Source: Sinosporangium siamense
GTDB lineage: Bacteria > Actinomycetota > Actinomycetes > Streptosporangiales > Streptosporangiaceae
Direction of reading: 5' to 3'
Assembly: GCF_016863435.1 (NCBI RefSeq)
Contig: NZ_BOOW01000032.1
Location: 1-64,000 of the forward strand
DNA: 64,000 nt
Part shown: positions 35,871-44,691 of the stretch, piece after piece
How positions within the stretch are numbered: the stretch's first letter is position 1
Layout of the letters: every line of letters begins with the position of its first letter
Translations under genes and position numbers: made by a program
The notes under the pieces: model-generated
Seen by the model: only the letters and a program-made list of their open reading frames with translations
Databases searched by the model: none
Told to the model about the DNA's origin: nothing

Positions 35871-37003
35871 GCCGCGCCCTCCAGCCGGTAGACGCGCGAC
35901 GCGTTCTCCACGCCGATCACGACGGCTACACGCACCGCGTCGGCCTCGGTCCACTCACCGGCGTCGACCCAGCCCCGCAGCACCCTGGCCAGCCCGCGCC
36001 GGAACAGGTGCGCCCCCAGCATGTGCAGCTCGGCCGGCCCCCACGCATCGGACGAGAAAAGCACCTTGGCGAACGGCGCGAGCTCCAGCGACTCGGCGAT
36101 CAGCGCGTCTGACCGGCTCCCGGTGTAGTTGATCCCGAGTCCGACGTCGAAGTAGACGTGCGGGAACACCTGCGCCAGATATCCGGCGTTGCGCTGATAG
36201 GGATAGCAGTGCAACAGCATGACGTCGACGCCGTGCGGCTCGACCAGCTTGAGCCACCGGGTCAGCAGCAGCGGGTCACAGTGGTGCAGCTCGACGTCCG
36301 GGTCACCGTACCCGGTGTGCAGTTGCAGCGGCAGGCCACGCTCGACCCCCGCCCACAGGCCGAACCGGAGCAGCGTGGGGTCGTCCACGCGGGTGCTCCC
36401 GCTGGCGAGCCACCGGCCCGCCGCCTCGACGACCTCCCGCTCGGCAGGCGGCGCGGGGTCGAAGGCGAAACCGTGCCTGTAGGCCACGATGCTCTTGAGC
36501 CCGATGGCCCCGGCGCTCTGTACGGCGAGAGCCTCCCGGAACCGGTCGGGAAAGCCGGCCGCCGAGACACCGGAGGCGGCGACGTCCTCCATGACCTTCT
36601 CGATGCGCACCACCTCGTGCGCGGGCCGCGCCGAGACCTCCGCCATGCCGGCCGGGCCGAGCACATCGTCCCCGCGGTAGCCGGTCTCGATCAGCCACCT
36701 GCCGGTGCCGGAGGCCGCGAGCAGCCGCCGGTTGACCTCGGCCGGGCCGAGGTCGGCGCGGCGGGCGAGGTAGTCCTCGGGGGAGGCGTGCGCGGGAAGG
36801 CCGAGCACGGGGGAGCACCAGCGGCGGATGGCGAAGCCGATCTGCGAGTCGAACTGGGTCATGAATTCCGGGATGGGCCGGTCGGACTCGGTCACCAGGG
36901 TCTCGAAATCGACGCGGCCGAGCGGGCCGGTCCAGGCGCCGTGCACGTGGTGGTCGACCAGGGGGAGGCCGGCGATGGTGCTTTCCAGCACGTCAGTAGA
37001 CAC
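35867..37003 (-). CDS. amidohydrolase-2 family hydrolase (FluG N-terminal-like)
   Basis: TIM-barrel metal hydrolase of 378 residues. It opens LVDHHVHGAW with the HxH ligand pair, has QLHTGYGDPDVELHHCDP, LLHCYPYQRNAGYLAQ, VYFDVGLG and FSSDAWGPAELH with the late Asp. Fungal FluG and its bacterial relatives carry this domain fused to a glutamine-synthetase domain; here the two are separate neighbouring genes that overlap by eleven bases. GTG at 37003 is taken; a GTG at 36991 is possible. The likely job is to hydrolyse the gamma-glutamylated or related amide made by its partner. Confidence 0.88.
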   Translation of the reverse strand: MSTDVLESTIAGLPLVDHHVHGAWTGPLGRVDFETLVTESDRPIPEFMTQFDSQIGFAIRRWCSPVLGLPAHASPEDYLARRADLGPAEVNRRLLAASGTGRWLIETGYRGDDVLGPAGMAEVSARPAHEVVRIEKVMEDVAASGVSAAGFPDRFREALAVQSAGAIGLKSIVAYRHGFAFDPAPPAEREVVEAAGRWLASGSTRVDDPTLLRFGLWAGVERGLPLQLHTGYGDPDVELHHCDPLLLTRWLKLVEPHGVDVMLLHCYPYQRNAGYLAQVFPHVYFDVGLGINYTGSRSDALIAESLELAPFAKVLFSSDAWGPAELHMLGAHLFRRGLARVLRGWVDAGEWTEADAVRVAVVIGVENASRVYRLEGAA

Positions 37004-38282
37004 CGGCCACCTTCTCGCAGAGCTCGGCCGCGGTGAGGCCGGAGACGGCGGCCAGCTCGGCCTGCCGTACCACCGTGAACGTGTCGATCAGCTCGCCGGG
37101 GAACCAGCTTCGCGCGACGTCGTCGGCCTTGAGGGCGTCGAGAGCCTCGGTGAGGCTGCCCGGGATGGAGGGTTCGCCGGCGAGGTCGGCCTCCGTGGCC
37201 GCTTCCGGCCACACGTGGGCCGGTTCGCCCGCGGCCAGGCCCGCGAGACCGGCCTTGACCAGCACCCCGAGCACCAGCCACGGGTTGGCCGTCGCGTCGG
37301 CCGCGCGGTATTCGAGGTGGAGCTGCCCCGCAGGGTCGGCGCCGCCGATGCCCACGGTGGGCGCGATGCGCAGGAGCGCCTCGCGGTTGCGGTCCGCCAG
37401 GAACGCGCCCCCGACGCTCCACCGGTGCGGGGTGAGCCGCAGGTAGGAGACCGGGCTGGGCGCGGTGAGGGCGACGACGGCGCCCGCGTGGCGCAGGATG
37501 CCGGCGGCGAACTTCGCGGCGAGGGGGGACAGGCGGCCGGGAGCGCCGGCGTCGTACATCACGGGCTCGCCCTCGGCGTCGTATAGCGAGAAGTGCACGT
37601 GCACGCCGTTGCCAACCCCCGCCGGGTCGGCGATCGGCGTGAAACTCACCGGCAGGCCGCGGCGTGCGGCGAGGTCGCGCACAAGCTCGCGCAGCAGGAT
37701 GGCGCGGTCTGCGGCGACCAGGGCGGGCGCGGGGCACAGGGTGACCTCGAACTGCCCCGGGCCGTATTCCGGCAGCCAGCACTCGGGCTCGAACCCGGCG
37801 GCGGTGAGCGCGTCGACGAGGTCGCGGCCGAAGGGCTCGGCGGCACGCAGCCGCTGAAACGAGAACGGGGGATGCCCACTTTGACCGCCGAGGAGAAACT
37901 CGTGCTCGAACGAGGCGCGCACGTGGAGCCCGGTGGCGGCGCGGAGCTCCTCGAGCGCGCCGATGAGGAAGGCGCGGGGGCAGCCGGGCCACGGGGTGCC
38001 GTCGAGGCCGGTCTGCCCGGCGAGGTAGACGCGGGTGCCGGGCGTGTCGCCGTCGGCGGGGATGTCGAGGGAGGCCGCCGGGTCGGGCAGCAGCCGCAGG
38101 TCGCCCACCGAGCCGAAGCCGTGGCCGTCGGCGATGGCGCCGAAGCCGGTCATCGCGAGGTTGGCGGGCACCCATCCGACGCCGGTGCGCAGCACCTGGT
38201 CGTGCCGTGCCGCCGGGACGCTCCGGCCGCGCACCTGCGCCGCGAGGTCGCACGTCGCGACGAAGACGGTGTCGCTCGTCAT
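36993..38282 (-). CDS. glutamine synthetase-family amide ligase (FluG C-terminal-like)
   Basis: ATP-dependent gamma-glutamyl ligase fold, 429 residues. It carries ASFEHEFLL, PGQFEVTL, GNGVHVHFSLYD (ATP-site His), the PHRW glutamate-binding loop with NREALLRI and LEYRAADATANPW. The usual N-terminal Asp-rich latch region is diverged and the adenylylation Tyr loop is absent, so this is not the housekeeping GlnA. Relatives join glutamate to amines such as putrescine, ethanolamine or anilines. It heads the minus operon, divergent from an ABC transporter operon. Confidence 0.9.
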   Translation of the reverse strand: MTSDTVFVATCDLAAQVRGRSVPAARHDQVLRTGVGWVPANLAMTGFGAIADGHGFGSVGDLRLLPDPAASLDIPADGDTPGTRVYLAGQTGLDGTPWPGCPRAFLIGALEELRAATGLHVRASFEHEFLLGGQSGHPPFSFQRLRAAEPFGRDLVDALTAAGFEPECWLPEYGPGQFEVTLCPAPALVAADRAILLRELVRDLAARRGLPVSFTPIADPAGVGNGVHVHFSLYDAEGEPVMYDAGAPGRLSPLAAKFAAGILRHAGAVVALTAPSPVSYLRLTPHRWSVGGAFLADRNREALLRIAPTVGIGGADPAGQLHLEYRAADATANPWLVLGVLVKAGLAGLAAGEPAHVWPEAATEADLAGEPSIPGSLTEALDALKADDVARSWFPGELIDTFTVVRQAELAAVSGLTAAELCEKVAGVY

Positions 38283-38314
38283 CGGGGTCCTTTCCGGATG
38301 CAGTGCCGCTCAGG

Positions 38315-38340
38315 ATGAAACATCTGATTCAGGTGTCTCA
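38315..38340. promoter_or_regulatory. candidate RpiR operator between divergent operons
   Basis: TGAAACA (38315-38321) and TGTCTCA (38334-38340) form an inverted repeat with one mismatch and a 12-base spacer, 33 bases upstream of the ligase ATG (38282). A GAAACAT also occurs at about 38357. RpiR/MurR-type proteins often bind TGAAA-type inverted repeats, and an RpiR gene ends the opposite operon. The rest of the 359-bp gap has no gene. Confidence 0.45.
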
Positions 38341-38641
38341 TTGCTGAGTCGCGCCGAAACATATCATGCACCCGATCGGCCGACGGGCCGCTACGGGGAG
38401 TGGTCGGTGCGGCAGGGCGGGGATGTGCCGTCGGAAGCGGGGCGGAACGCGTCTTCCGAGATCACAGCCGTGCCGCTCGGCTAGCGTAAGCAACAAACCT
38501 TTAATAGGTCTAGCCCTTGCGCTTATCTGCAACGTACATTTCAATCGTTCCAGTGACAGACCGTGGTGAGCTCCCGCGGTTGCCTGCGCGTGCCCCCCGC
38601 CGCGCCGGATCGACATCCCCCGACGCAGAGAGATCTTCACC

Positions 38642-39946
38642 ATGGCCCCATCGCCGTCGGCGTCCGGAAGGACGCGACCACCCGCACGCACCCTCACCGC
38701 CCTTGTCCTCGCCGCCGTCGGGGCCTTGAGCGCCTGCTCCTCGTCCTCCTCCACCACCTCCACGGCGGGCGCGGAAGGCGGGGGCAAGGTCCTGGAGATC
38801 GGCCTGCTCGCCCCGCTGACCGGCCCATCCGCCTCCGACGGGCTCGGCATGAAGCAGGGCGCCGAGCTGGCCATCAAGCAGATCAACGATGCGGGCGGCG
38901 TCGCGGGCCACACGTTCAAGCTGAACACGGTCGACGTGCAGGGCCAGTCGAACGACGCGGTCACCAAGGGCGTGCAGACCCTCACCGACAACGAGAACGT
39001 GAAGGCCGTGGTCACGGGCTACGCCTCGACCTCCAACTTCGAGATCGACGAGTTCGCGGCGGCCGAGAAGCTCTACCTCATCGGCGGCAACACCGCCCAG
39101 ACCCAGGGCATCATCCAGAAGAACCCCGCGAAATACCCCACCGTCTGGTCGATCACCCCCAACTACGACGCGTACGGCACGGAGCCCGTCGACCTGGCCG
39201 ACAAATGGGCGGCCGAGGGCCTCTGGAAGCCGCGGAACAAGACCGCTTTCATCGTGCGCTCCGACAACCCCTACAGCGAGAGCATCGCCGACGGGCTCGT
39301 CAAGCAGTTCACGGCCAAGGGCTGGAAGATCGCCGGCCAGGAGAAGGTGCCGTTCGGCCCGGTGAACGACTGGGGCACGGTCATGGCGAAGATCCGCTCC
39401 GCCGACCCCGACTTCATCGTGAACACCGACTACCAGGTGGCCAACGAGGCCAGCTTCATGCAGCAGTTCCTGCAGAACCCCACCAAGTCCCTGGTCTTCC
39501 TGCAATACGGACCCAACCAGCCGCAGTTCTTCGAGCTCATGAAGAAGCAGGCCGACGGCGTGCTCTTCAACAACCTCGCCGGTCTCGTGCCCGCCGAGAA
39601 CTACGAGCCCGCGATGAAGCTGCAGCAGGACTGGAAGGCCGCCTACGGCACCGACGCCGTCGACCCGCAGGGTGCGGTGACCTACGCCGAGGTCAAGCTC
39701 TACGCCGAGGCACTCGCCAAGGTGGGCGACCCCGACGACGTCGCCGGCATCGGCGCCTACATCGGCAAGAGCGACACCCAGCAGGCCACCGGCCGCGTCG
39801 TCTTCGACCAGGCCACCCACCTGGCCAAGCAGGGCGACGACTTCGTGCCGCTCCAGTCCTTCCAGTTCCAGGACCAGAAGAAGGTGCTGATCGCTCCGGA
39901 CAAGTACAAGTCCGGCACCTTCCGGCTGCCCCCATGGATGAAATGA
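38642..39946 (+). CDS. LIV-type ABC transporter substrate-binding lipoprotein
   Basis: Branched-chain-amino-acid-type periplasmic-binding lipoprotein of 434 residues. The lipobox LSAC gives a lipidated Cys32. Family marks are IGLLAPLTGPSASDG, MKQGAELAIKQINDAGG and AVVTGYASTSNFEIDEFA. The family also carries urea, amides and aromatic acids, so Leu/Ile/Val is not proven. It is the first of six genes that end with an M20 hydrolase. The ATG lacks a strong ribosome site. Confidence 0.92.
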   Translation: MAPSPSASGRTRPPARTLTALVLAAVGALSACSSSSSTTSTAGAEGGGKVLEIGLLAPLTGPSASDGLGMKQGAELAIKQINDAGGVAGHTFKLNTVDVQGQSNDAVTKGVQTLTDNENVKAVVTGYASTSNFEIDEFAAAEKLYLIGGNTAQTQGIIQKNPAKYPTVWSITPNYDAYGTEPVDLADKWAAEGLWKPRNKTAFIVRSDNPYSESIADGLVKQFTAKGWKIAGQEKVPFGPVNDWGTVMAKIRSADPDFIVNTDYQVANEASFMQQFLQNPTKSLVFLQYGPNQPQFFELMKKQADGVLFNNLAGLVPAENYEPAMKLQQDWKAAYGTDAVDPQGAVTYAEVKLYAEALAKVGDPDDVAGIGAYIGKSDTQQATGRVVFDQATHLAKQGDDFVPLQSFQFQDQKKVLIAPDKYKSGTFRLPPWMK

Positions 39947-40683
39947 CGTCCTCCGTGATCCTCGCGACCGACGAGGTCAGCAAGTCCTTCGGCAGCCTCA
40001 AGGCGGTCGACGGCGTCTCCATCGACGTGCGCCACGGCGAGGTCTTCGGCCTCGCCGGGCCCAACGGCGCCGGCAAGAGCACGCTGTTCAACCTCCTCAC
40101 CGGCCTGCCGATCCGCCCCGACTCCGGCCGGGTGCTATTCAACGGCGTCGAGATCCAGCGCCGCTCACCACGCTGGATCGCCAAAGCCGGACTGAAACGC
40201 ACCTTTCAGACCGAGGCCGTCTTCGAGTCCCTGACCGTGCGGGACAACCTGCGCGTCGGCTCCGCCTACGGCAGCCCCGGCCGCCCCGCACGCTGGAACA
40301 ACGCCCGCTGCGAGGCGGCCCTGGCCGCGGTCGAACTCGGCTGCGACCCTGACCGCCCCGCCGCCGGCCTCTCCCTGCTCGACCGCAAACGGCTCATGAT
40401 CGCCTGCGCCATGGTCAGCGAGCCCGCCGTACTCCTGCTTGACGAGCCCGCCGCCGGCCTCGACCCCGCCGACCAGGAGGCCCTCATCCGCCTGCTCACC
40501 ACGATCCACGCCGGCGGCACCACCATGGTGATCATCGAGCACGTGTTGTCGGTGTTGTCGGCCCTCGCCTCCCGCATGGCCGTGCTCGACAGCGGCCGCG
40601 TCATCGTGACCGGCCGCCCGCAGGACGTGCTCGCCGACCCCCGCGTGGTCGAGGCCTACCTCGGACCGGGAGCCGCCCGATGA
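39943..40683 (+). CDS. LIV-type ABC transporter ATPase (LivG-like)
   Basis: ATPase of 246 residues. Walker A GPNGAGKST, the LivG-type GLKRTFQTEAVFESLTV Q-loop, and LLLLDEPAAGLDPAD are present; the signature is weak (LSLLDRKRLMIACAM instead of LSGGQ), a known feature of LivG proteins that lack the second Gly. ATG 39943 overlaps the binding-protein stop; an ATG at 39934 is possible. Confidence 0.93.
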   Translation: MTSSVILATDEVSKSFGSLKAVDGVSIDVRHGEVFGLAGPNGAGKSTLFNLLTGLPIRPDSGRVLFNGVEIQRRSPRWIAKAGLKRTFQTEAVFESLTVRDNLRVGSAYGSPGRPARWNNARCEAALAAVELGCDPDRPAAGLSLLDRKRLMIACAMVSEPAVLLLDEPAAGLDPADQEALIRLLTTIHAGGTTMVIIEHVLSVLSALASRMAVLDSGRVIVTGRPQDVLADPRVVEAYLGPGAAR

Positions 40684-41411
40684 ACGCCCTGCTCACCGTG
40701 GACAAGGTGGTCGCCGGCTACGGCCGCTCGGGCGTGCTGCGCGGCATCTCGCTGACCGTCGGCCCGGCCGAGTCCCTCGGCCTGCTCGGGCCCAACGGCC
40801 ACGGCAAGACCACCCTGCTTCGGTGCGTGTCCGGCCTGCACCGCCCCACCTCCGGCACCATCGCCTTCGCCGGCCGCGACGCCCGCGGCGACACCCCAGG
40901 CGACCTGGTACGGCGGGGCCTCGTGCACGTGCCGCAGGGATCACGCCTGTTCCCCCAGTTGTCCGTGGAGGAGGCACTGCGGCTGGCCGGCACCGCGAGC
41001 GGGCACGGCAAAACCTGGCGCGACGGCATCGCCCAGGTCTTCGACGTCTTCCCCCGGCTCAAGGAACGCCGCCGCCAGCTCACCGGCACACTCAGCGGCG
41101 GCGAACGCCAGATGGCCGGCCTCGGCATGGGCCTCATGGCCCGCCCGAAACTGCTGATCCTCGACGAACCTACCCTCGGCCTCTCGCCCAAGGTCAAGCA
41201 CGAGCTGAGCGAGTGCCTGGTCCGGGTGCGCGGCGAGGTCCCAGCGATGATCCTGGTCGACGGCGACATGGACCTCGTGCTCGACCTGACCGACCGCTAC
41301 CACGTCGTCCTCCACGGCGATGTGGTGCACAGCGGCGACTCCGACACGAGCCGCACCCGCGACGAGATGATGTCGCTCTTCCTTGGAGGCACCGCCGATG
41401 AGCGGAATTAG
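40680..41411 (+). CDS. LIV-type ABC transporter ATPase (LivF-like)
   Basis: ATPase of 243 residues. Walker A is GPNGHGKTT (His in place of the usual Ala), the signature LSGGERQMAGLGMGL, Walker B LLILDEPTLGLSP. The switch His is replaced: the segment reads ILVDGDMDLVLD where LivF normally has EQN..AL. This may slow hydrolysis or be compensated by LivG. The ATG overlaps the previous stop by four bases. Confidence 0.92.
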   Translation: MNALLTVDKVVAGYGRSGVLRGISLTVGPAESLGLLGPNGHGKTTLLRCVSGLHRPTSGTIAFAGRDARGDTPGDLVRRGLVHVPQGSRLFPQLSVEEALRLAGTASGHGKTWRDGIAQVFDVFPRLKERRRQLTGTLSGGERQMAGLGMGLMARPKLLILDEPTLGLSPKVKHELSECLVRVRGEVPAMILVDGDMDLVLDLTDRYHVVLHGDVVHSGDSDTSRTRDEMMSLFLGGTADERN

Positions 41412-42273
41412 CGTGATCCTGATGAGCACGCTCGTCCTCGGCGGGCTCTACCTGCTCATGGCGGCGGGACTGACACTGATCTGGTCGACGTTGCGCGTCT
41501 TCAACTTCGGCCACGGCGCCCTGCTGATGTTCGGCTCCTACCTCACCTGGAGCCTGCTCAACCAGGCCGGGCTGCCGCTCGTCGTCTCCATCCTGGGCGC
41601 CGTGCTCGCCATGGCGCTGATCGGCGCGGCATATGAGTTCCTGCTGGTCAGCCCGTTCATCAAACGGCCAGGCGGCGACATGACGGTGATGGTCGCCACC
41701 CTCGCCGCCACGATGCTGCTGCAAAGCGGCGCCCAGCTCATCTGGGGGCCCGAGATCAAGCAGCTGCCGCAGCTCGGCTCGGCCCGCATCGAGATCGCGG
41801 GCGCGGTGGCGCAGGGCACGCAGCTCGTCACCATCGTCCTGGCGCCGCTGCTCGTGGGAGTGCTCGCCTACGTGCTCAAACGGTCAAGCGTCGGCCTCGC
41901 CGTACGCGCCCTGGAGCAGAACCGGGACCACGCGCAGCTGCTCGGCATCGCGCCGCGCCGCGTCTACCTGGCGGTCGTCATGATCGCGGTGGGGCTCGCG
42001 ACGGTGGCGGGGGCGCTGCTCGGCAGCATGCAGTTCATCTCACCCGCGATGGGCGCCGATCCGCTGCTGCGGGCCTTCGTCGTGCTGGCGTTCGGCGGGG
42101 CGGGCAGCCTGCCCGGCACCATCGCCGGGGCATATGCCATCGGCCTCCTCGAAGCCGTCACCACCTATCACTTCGGGCTCTCGTGGAGTCCGGTGCTCGT
42201 CTTCCTGGCGATGATCGTGATCATGCTGGTGCGGCCCGAGGGCCTGCTGCGCAGCCGGGTGAGGGCCGCATGA
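41398..42273 (+). CDS. LIV-type ABC transporter permease (LivH-like)
   Basis: Permease of 291 residues with eight or so helices. It has the LivH marks AAGLTLIWSTLRVFNFGHGALLMFG in two halves, VRALEQNRDHAQLLGIAPRRVYL and GGAGSLPGTIAGAYAIGL. ATG 41398 has GGAGG upstream inside the end of the LivF-like gene. It forms the channel with the next product. Confidence 0.94.
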   Translation: MSGISVILMSTLVLGGLYLLMAAGLTLIWSTLRVFNFGHGALLMFGSYLTWSLLNQAGLPLVVSILGAVLAMALIGAAYEFLLVSPFIKRPGGDMTVMVATLAATMLLQSGAQLIWGPEIKQLPQLGSARIEIAGAVAQGTQLVTIVLAPLLVGVLAYVLKRSSVGLAVRALEQNRDHAQLLGIAPRRVYLAVVMIAVGLATVAGALLGSMQFISPAMGADPLLRAFVVLAFGGAGSLPGTIAGAYAIGLLEAVTTYHFGLSWSPVLVFLAMIVIMLVRPEGLLRSRVRAA

Positions 42274-43238
42274 GAGCGCTCACCTGGGCCTCCTGGCCCG
42301 CCTTCGCCGTCGTCCTCGTGGTCCTGCCGCTGGTCTTCACCGATCCGGCGGCCAGGCTGCTGCTGATCCTGATGGCGATGTACGGCATGCTCGCGATGAG
42401 CTGGAACCTCACCTTGGGGTTCGCCGGCATCTTCAACTTCGCGCAGATCGGCTTCTTCGGCATCGGGGCCTACACCACGGGCATCCTGGTCACCAAGACC
42501 GGCGTCGAGCCCTGGCTCGCCATACCGATCTCCGGCGTCTCGGCGGTGCTGGCGTCCCTGGTGGCCTTCCTCCCCGTGCTCCGCCTCCGCGGCATCTACG
42601 TGGGCCTGGCCACCTATGTCTTCTCCCAGCTCTGCATCTATCTCGTGCTCGGCCAGGCCGGGCTCACCGGCGGCTCCAACGGCATCGTCGGTATCCCGCG
42701 GCTCACCCTCGGCGACACCAGCCTGCGGGCCGACGGGCGCATCGGCTATTACTACCTCGCCGCGGCGCTGCTGTTCGCGACCGTCGTGCTCGTCCGGCTG
42801 ATCGTCAACTCCACCCTCGGCAAGTCGCTGCTGGCAATCCGCGACAACGAGACCCTCGCCGTCAGCCGCGGCGTCTCCCGCGTGCGCCAGCACCTGATCG
42901 TCTTCATGGCCGGCGCGGCGGTCGCGGGTGTCGCGGGCAGCTTCAACGCCTTCCTCAACGGAGTCGTCAGCACCGACATCTTCGGCTTCGGCTACCTCAC
43001 CCTGCTTCTCAGCATGATCTTTCTCGGTGGCAGCGGCAGCGTCTACGGCCCCCTCATCGGAGCCGTCGTCGTCACCCTCGTGTCCGACTACCTCAGGGAC
43101 GCCGGAGCCTGGCGCGACATCGTCATCGCCGCGCTCATCCTCGTCGTGCTCTGGATCGCCCCCAAGGGCCTGGCCGGCCTGAGCCGCCAGGCACTCGACC
43201 GGTGGGGCCGCCCCACCTCAGCAAGGGAGACATCGTGA
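42270..43238 (+). CDS. LIV-type ABC transporter permease (LivM-like)
   Basis: Permease of 322 residues. It has the LivM motifs SWNLTLGFAGIFNFAQIGFFGIGAY in pieces, the GLTGGSNGIVGIP loop, IRDNETLAVSRGVSRVRQHLIVF and FLGGSGSVYGPLIGA. The ATG overlaps the LivH-like stop (ATGA). It is followed directly by the M20 hydrolase gene, whose GTG overlaps its stop. Confidence 0.94.
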   Translation: MRALTWASWPAFAVVLVVLPLVFTDPAARLLLILMAMYGMLAMSWNLTLGFAGIFNFAQIGFFGIGAYTTGILVTKTGVEPWLAIPISGVSAVLASLVAFLPVLRLRGIYVGLATYVFSQLCIYLVLGQAGLTGGSNGIVGIPRLTLGDTSLRADGRIGYYYLAAALLFATVVLVRLIVNSTLGKSLLAIRDNETLAVSRGVSRVRQHLIVFMAGAAVAGVAGSFNAFLNGVVSTDIFGFGYLTLLLSMIFLGGSGSVYGPLIGAVVVTLVSDYLRDAGAWRDIVIAALILVVLWIAPKGLAGLSRQALDRWGRPTSARETS

Positions 43239-44560
43239 CAACGGACCCCAATGTCGTCGCCCGCGTCCTCGACGAAGTCGACCGCCTCACCGACCGGCTC
43301 GTCACCTCCCTCACGGACGCCATCGCCGTGCCGAGCATCAACCCGAAATATCCCGGTCAGGAATACGACAAGGTCGTCGGCGCAGAAGCCGATGCCAGCG
43401 CCCTCATGGCCGACCTTTACCGCGAAGCCGGCGCGGACGTCTCCCACGTGGTGGTCGAGAAGGGCCGCGACAACGCCTGCGGCATCGTGCGCGGCGCGGG
43501 CGGCGGCCGGTCGCTGCTGCTCAACGGCCACGTCGACGTCGTGCCGCCCGGCAAGCGGCACCTGTGGCAGAGCGACCCCTTCGCGGCCCGCGTCACCGAC
43601 ACCGCCGTGGTCGGCCGCGGTGCCACCGACATGAAAGGCGGTCTCGTCGCCGCCGCCTACGGCGCGCTCGCCCTCCGCCGCGCCGGCGTCACCCTCGCCG
43701 GCGACCTCGTGCTCCAGGCCGTCGTCGGCGAGGAGGTCGGCGACCACGAAGCGGGCACCACCGCCGTGCTGGAAGCCGGCTACACCGCCGACGCCGCCAT
43801 CGTCTGCGAACCCACCGGCGCCGCCGGCACCCTGCCCGCCGCCGTGCCCGTCACCCCCGGGCTGCTGTGGTTCAGCATCAGCCTCGAAGGCAAAACCGCC
43901 CACTCCGGCCTGCGCGGCCTGACGGTGCACCCCACCCTCGAAGGCGACAGCCTCGGCGTCAACACCGTCGACAAATTCTGGATCGTCTATCAGGCGCTGC
44001 GCGGCCTCGAAGACGAATGGGCACGCCACAACCGGCATCCGCTTTTCCCGCCCGGCTATTTCAACCTGCTGCCAGGTGTGCTGCGGGCCAATCCTTCGGG
44101 CATCTTCGTGCCGTTCTTCCTGGCCGACGAGCTAACGGTCGAATATTGCGTCTACCACCACCCGGGGCGCTCCAACGAGGAGGTCATCGCGGAGATCGAG
44201 GAGCGCGTGCGCATCGCCTGCCAGGGCGACCCGTGGTTGCGGGAGCACCCTCCGGTGTTCGAGTGGAAACTGCTCTGGCCGCCGTATTCCCTTCCCGAGG
44301 GCGCGCCGCTTGAGGCGCACCTGCTCGACGCCCACACCACCGCCACCAGGGGAGAGGCGCCGCTGCGCAGCGGCTTCCTCGGCGTGTGCGACCTCACGTG
44401 GATGGACCGCAAGGGCATCGGCGGTCTCGCGTATGGCCCCGGCGTCGGCTACACCGCTCATGCGGAGAATGAATATGTGGAGATCGCCCAGCTTGTCCAG
44501 GCGGCCAAGACATATGCGCTGACCGCGATCAACTGGTGCGGGCTCTCCGGTGACTCCTGA
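43235..44560 (+). CDS. M20-family deacylase (ArgE/DapE-like)
   Basis: Zinc amidase of 441 residues. Metal and catalytic motifs are LLNGHVDVVPPG, GRGATDMKGGLV, VVGEEVGDHEAG and IVCEPTG, all in the ArgE/DapE order; the late His is in GYTAHAENEYV. The dimerisation domain is longer than in ArgE. GTG 43235 overlaps the permease stop, so hydrolase and transporter are co-translated. The likely role is to release an amino acid or amine from the imported N-acyl compound. Confidence 0.92.
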   Translation: MTTDPNVVARVLDEVDRLTDRLVTSLTDAIAVPSINPKYPGQEYDKVVGAEADASALMADLYREAGADVSHVVVEKGRDNACGIVRGAGGGRSLLLNGHVDVVPPGKRHLWQSDPFAARVTDTAVVGRGATDMKGGLVAAAYGALALRRAGVTLAGDLVLQAVVGEEVGDHEAGTTAVLEAGYTADAAIVCEPTGAAGTLPAAVPVTPGLLWFSISLEGKTAHSGLRGLTVHPTLEGDSLGVNTVDKFWIVYQALRGLEDEWARHNRHPLFPPGYFNLLPGVLRANPSGIFVPFFLADELTVEYCVYHHPGRSNEEVIAEIEERVRIACQGDPWLREHPPVFEWKLLWPPYSLPEGAPLEAHLLDAHTTATRGEAPLRSGFLGVCDLTWMDRKGIGGLAYGPGVGYTAHAENEYVEIAQLVQAAKTYALTAINWCGLSGDS

Positions 44561-44573
44561 CACCGCGAAGTCC

Positions 44574-44599
44574 GGGCGCGGGCCATGGGGTCCGCGCCC
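44574..44599 (+). terminator. hairpin between M20 gene and RpiR gene
   Basis: GGGCGCGG (44574-44581) pairs with CCGCGCCC (44592-44599) across a ten-base loop, 13 bases after the M20 stop. It may separate the transporter operon from the RpiR gene, which then has its own promoter in the remaining ~90 bases. Confidence 0.45.
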
Positions 44600-44691
44600 A
44601 GTGGATCATGTCTCCGGACCTGCGGTGAGATGGCAGGATCGGGGCGAGAGCAAACGCCGCCGCCGCGGCCTGCGGTCGCGAAGGAGGCACC

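Noticed and set aside
36993-38282. Housekeeping glutamine synthetase GlnA
   Set aside because: Adenylylation loop is absent, the N-terminal region is diverged and the context is a catabolic operon with amidohydrolases.
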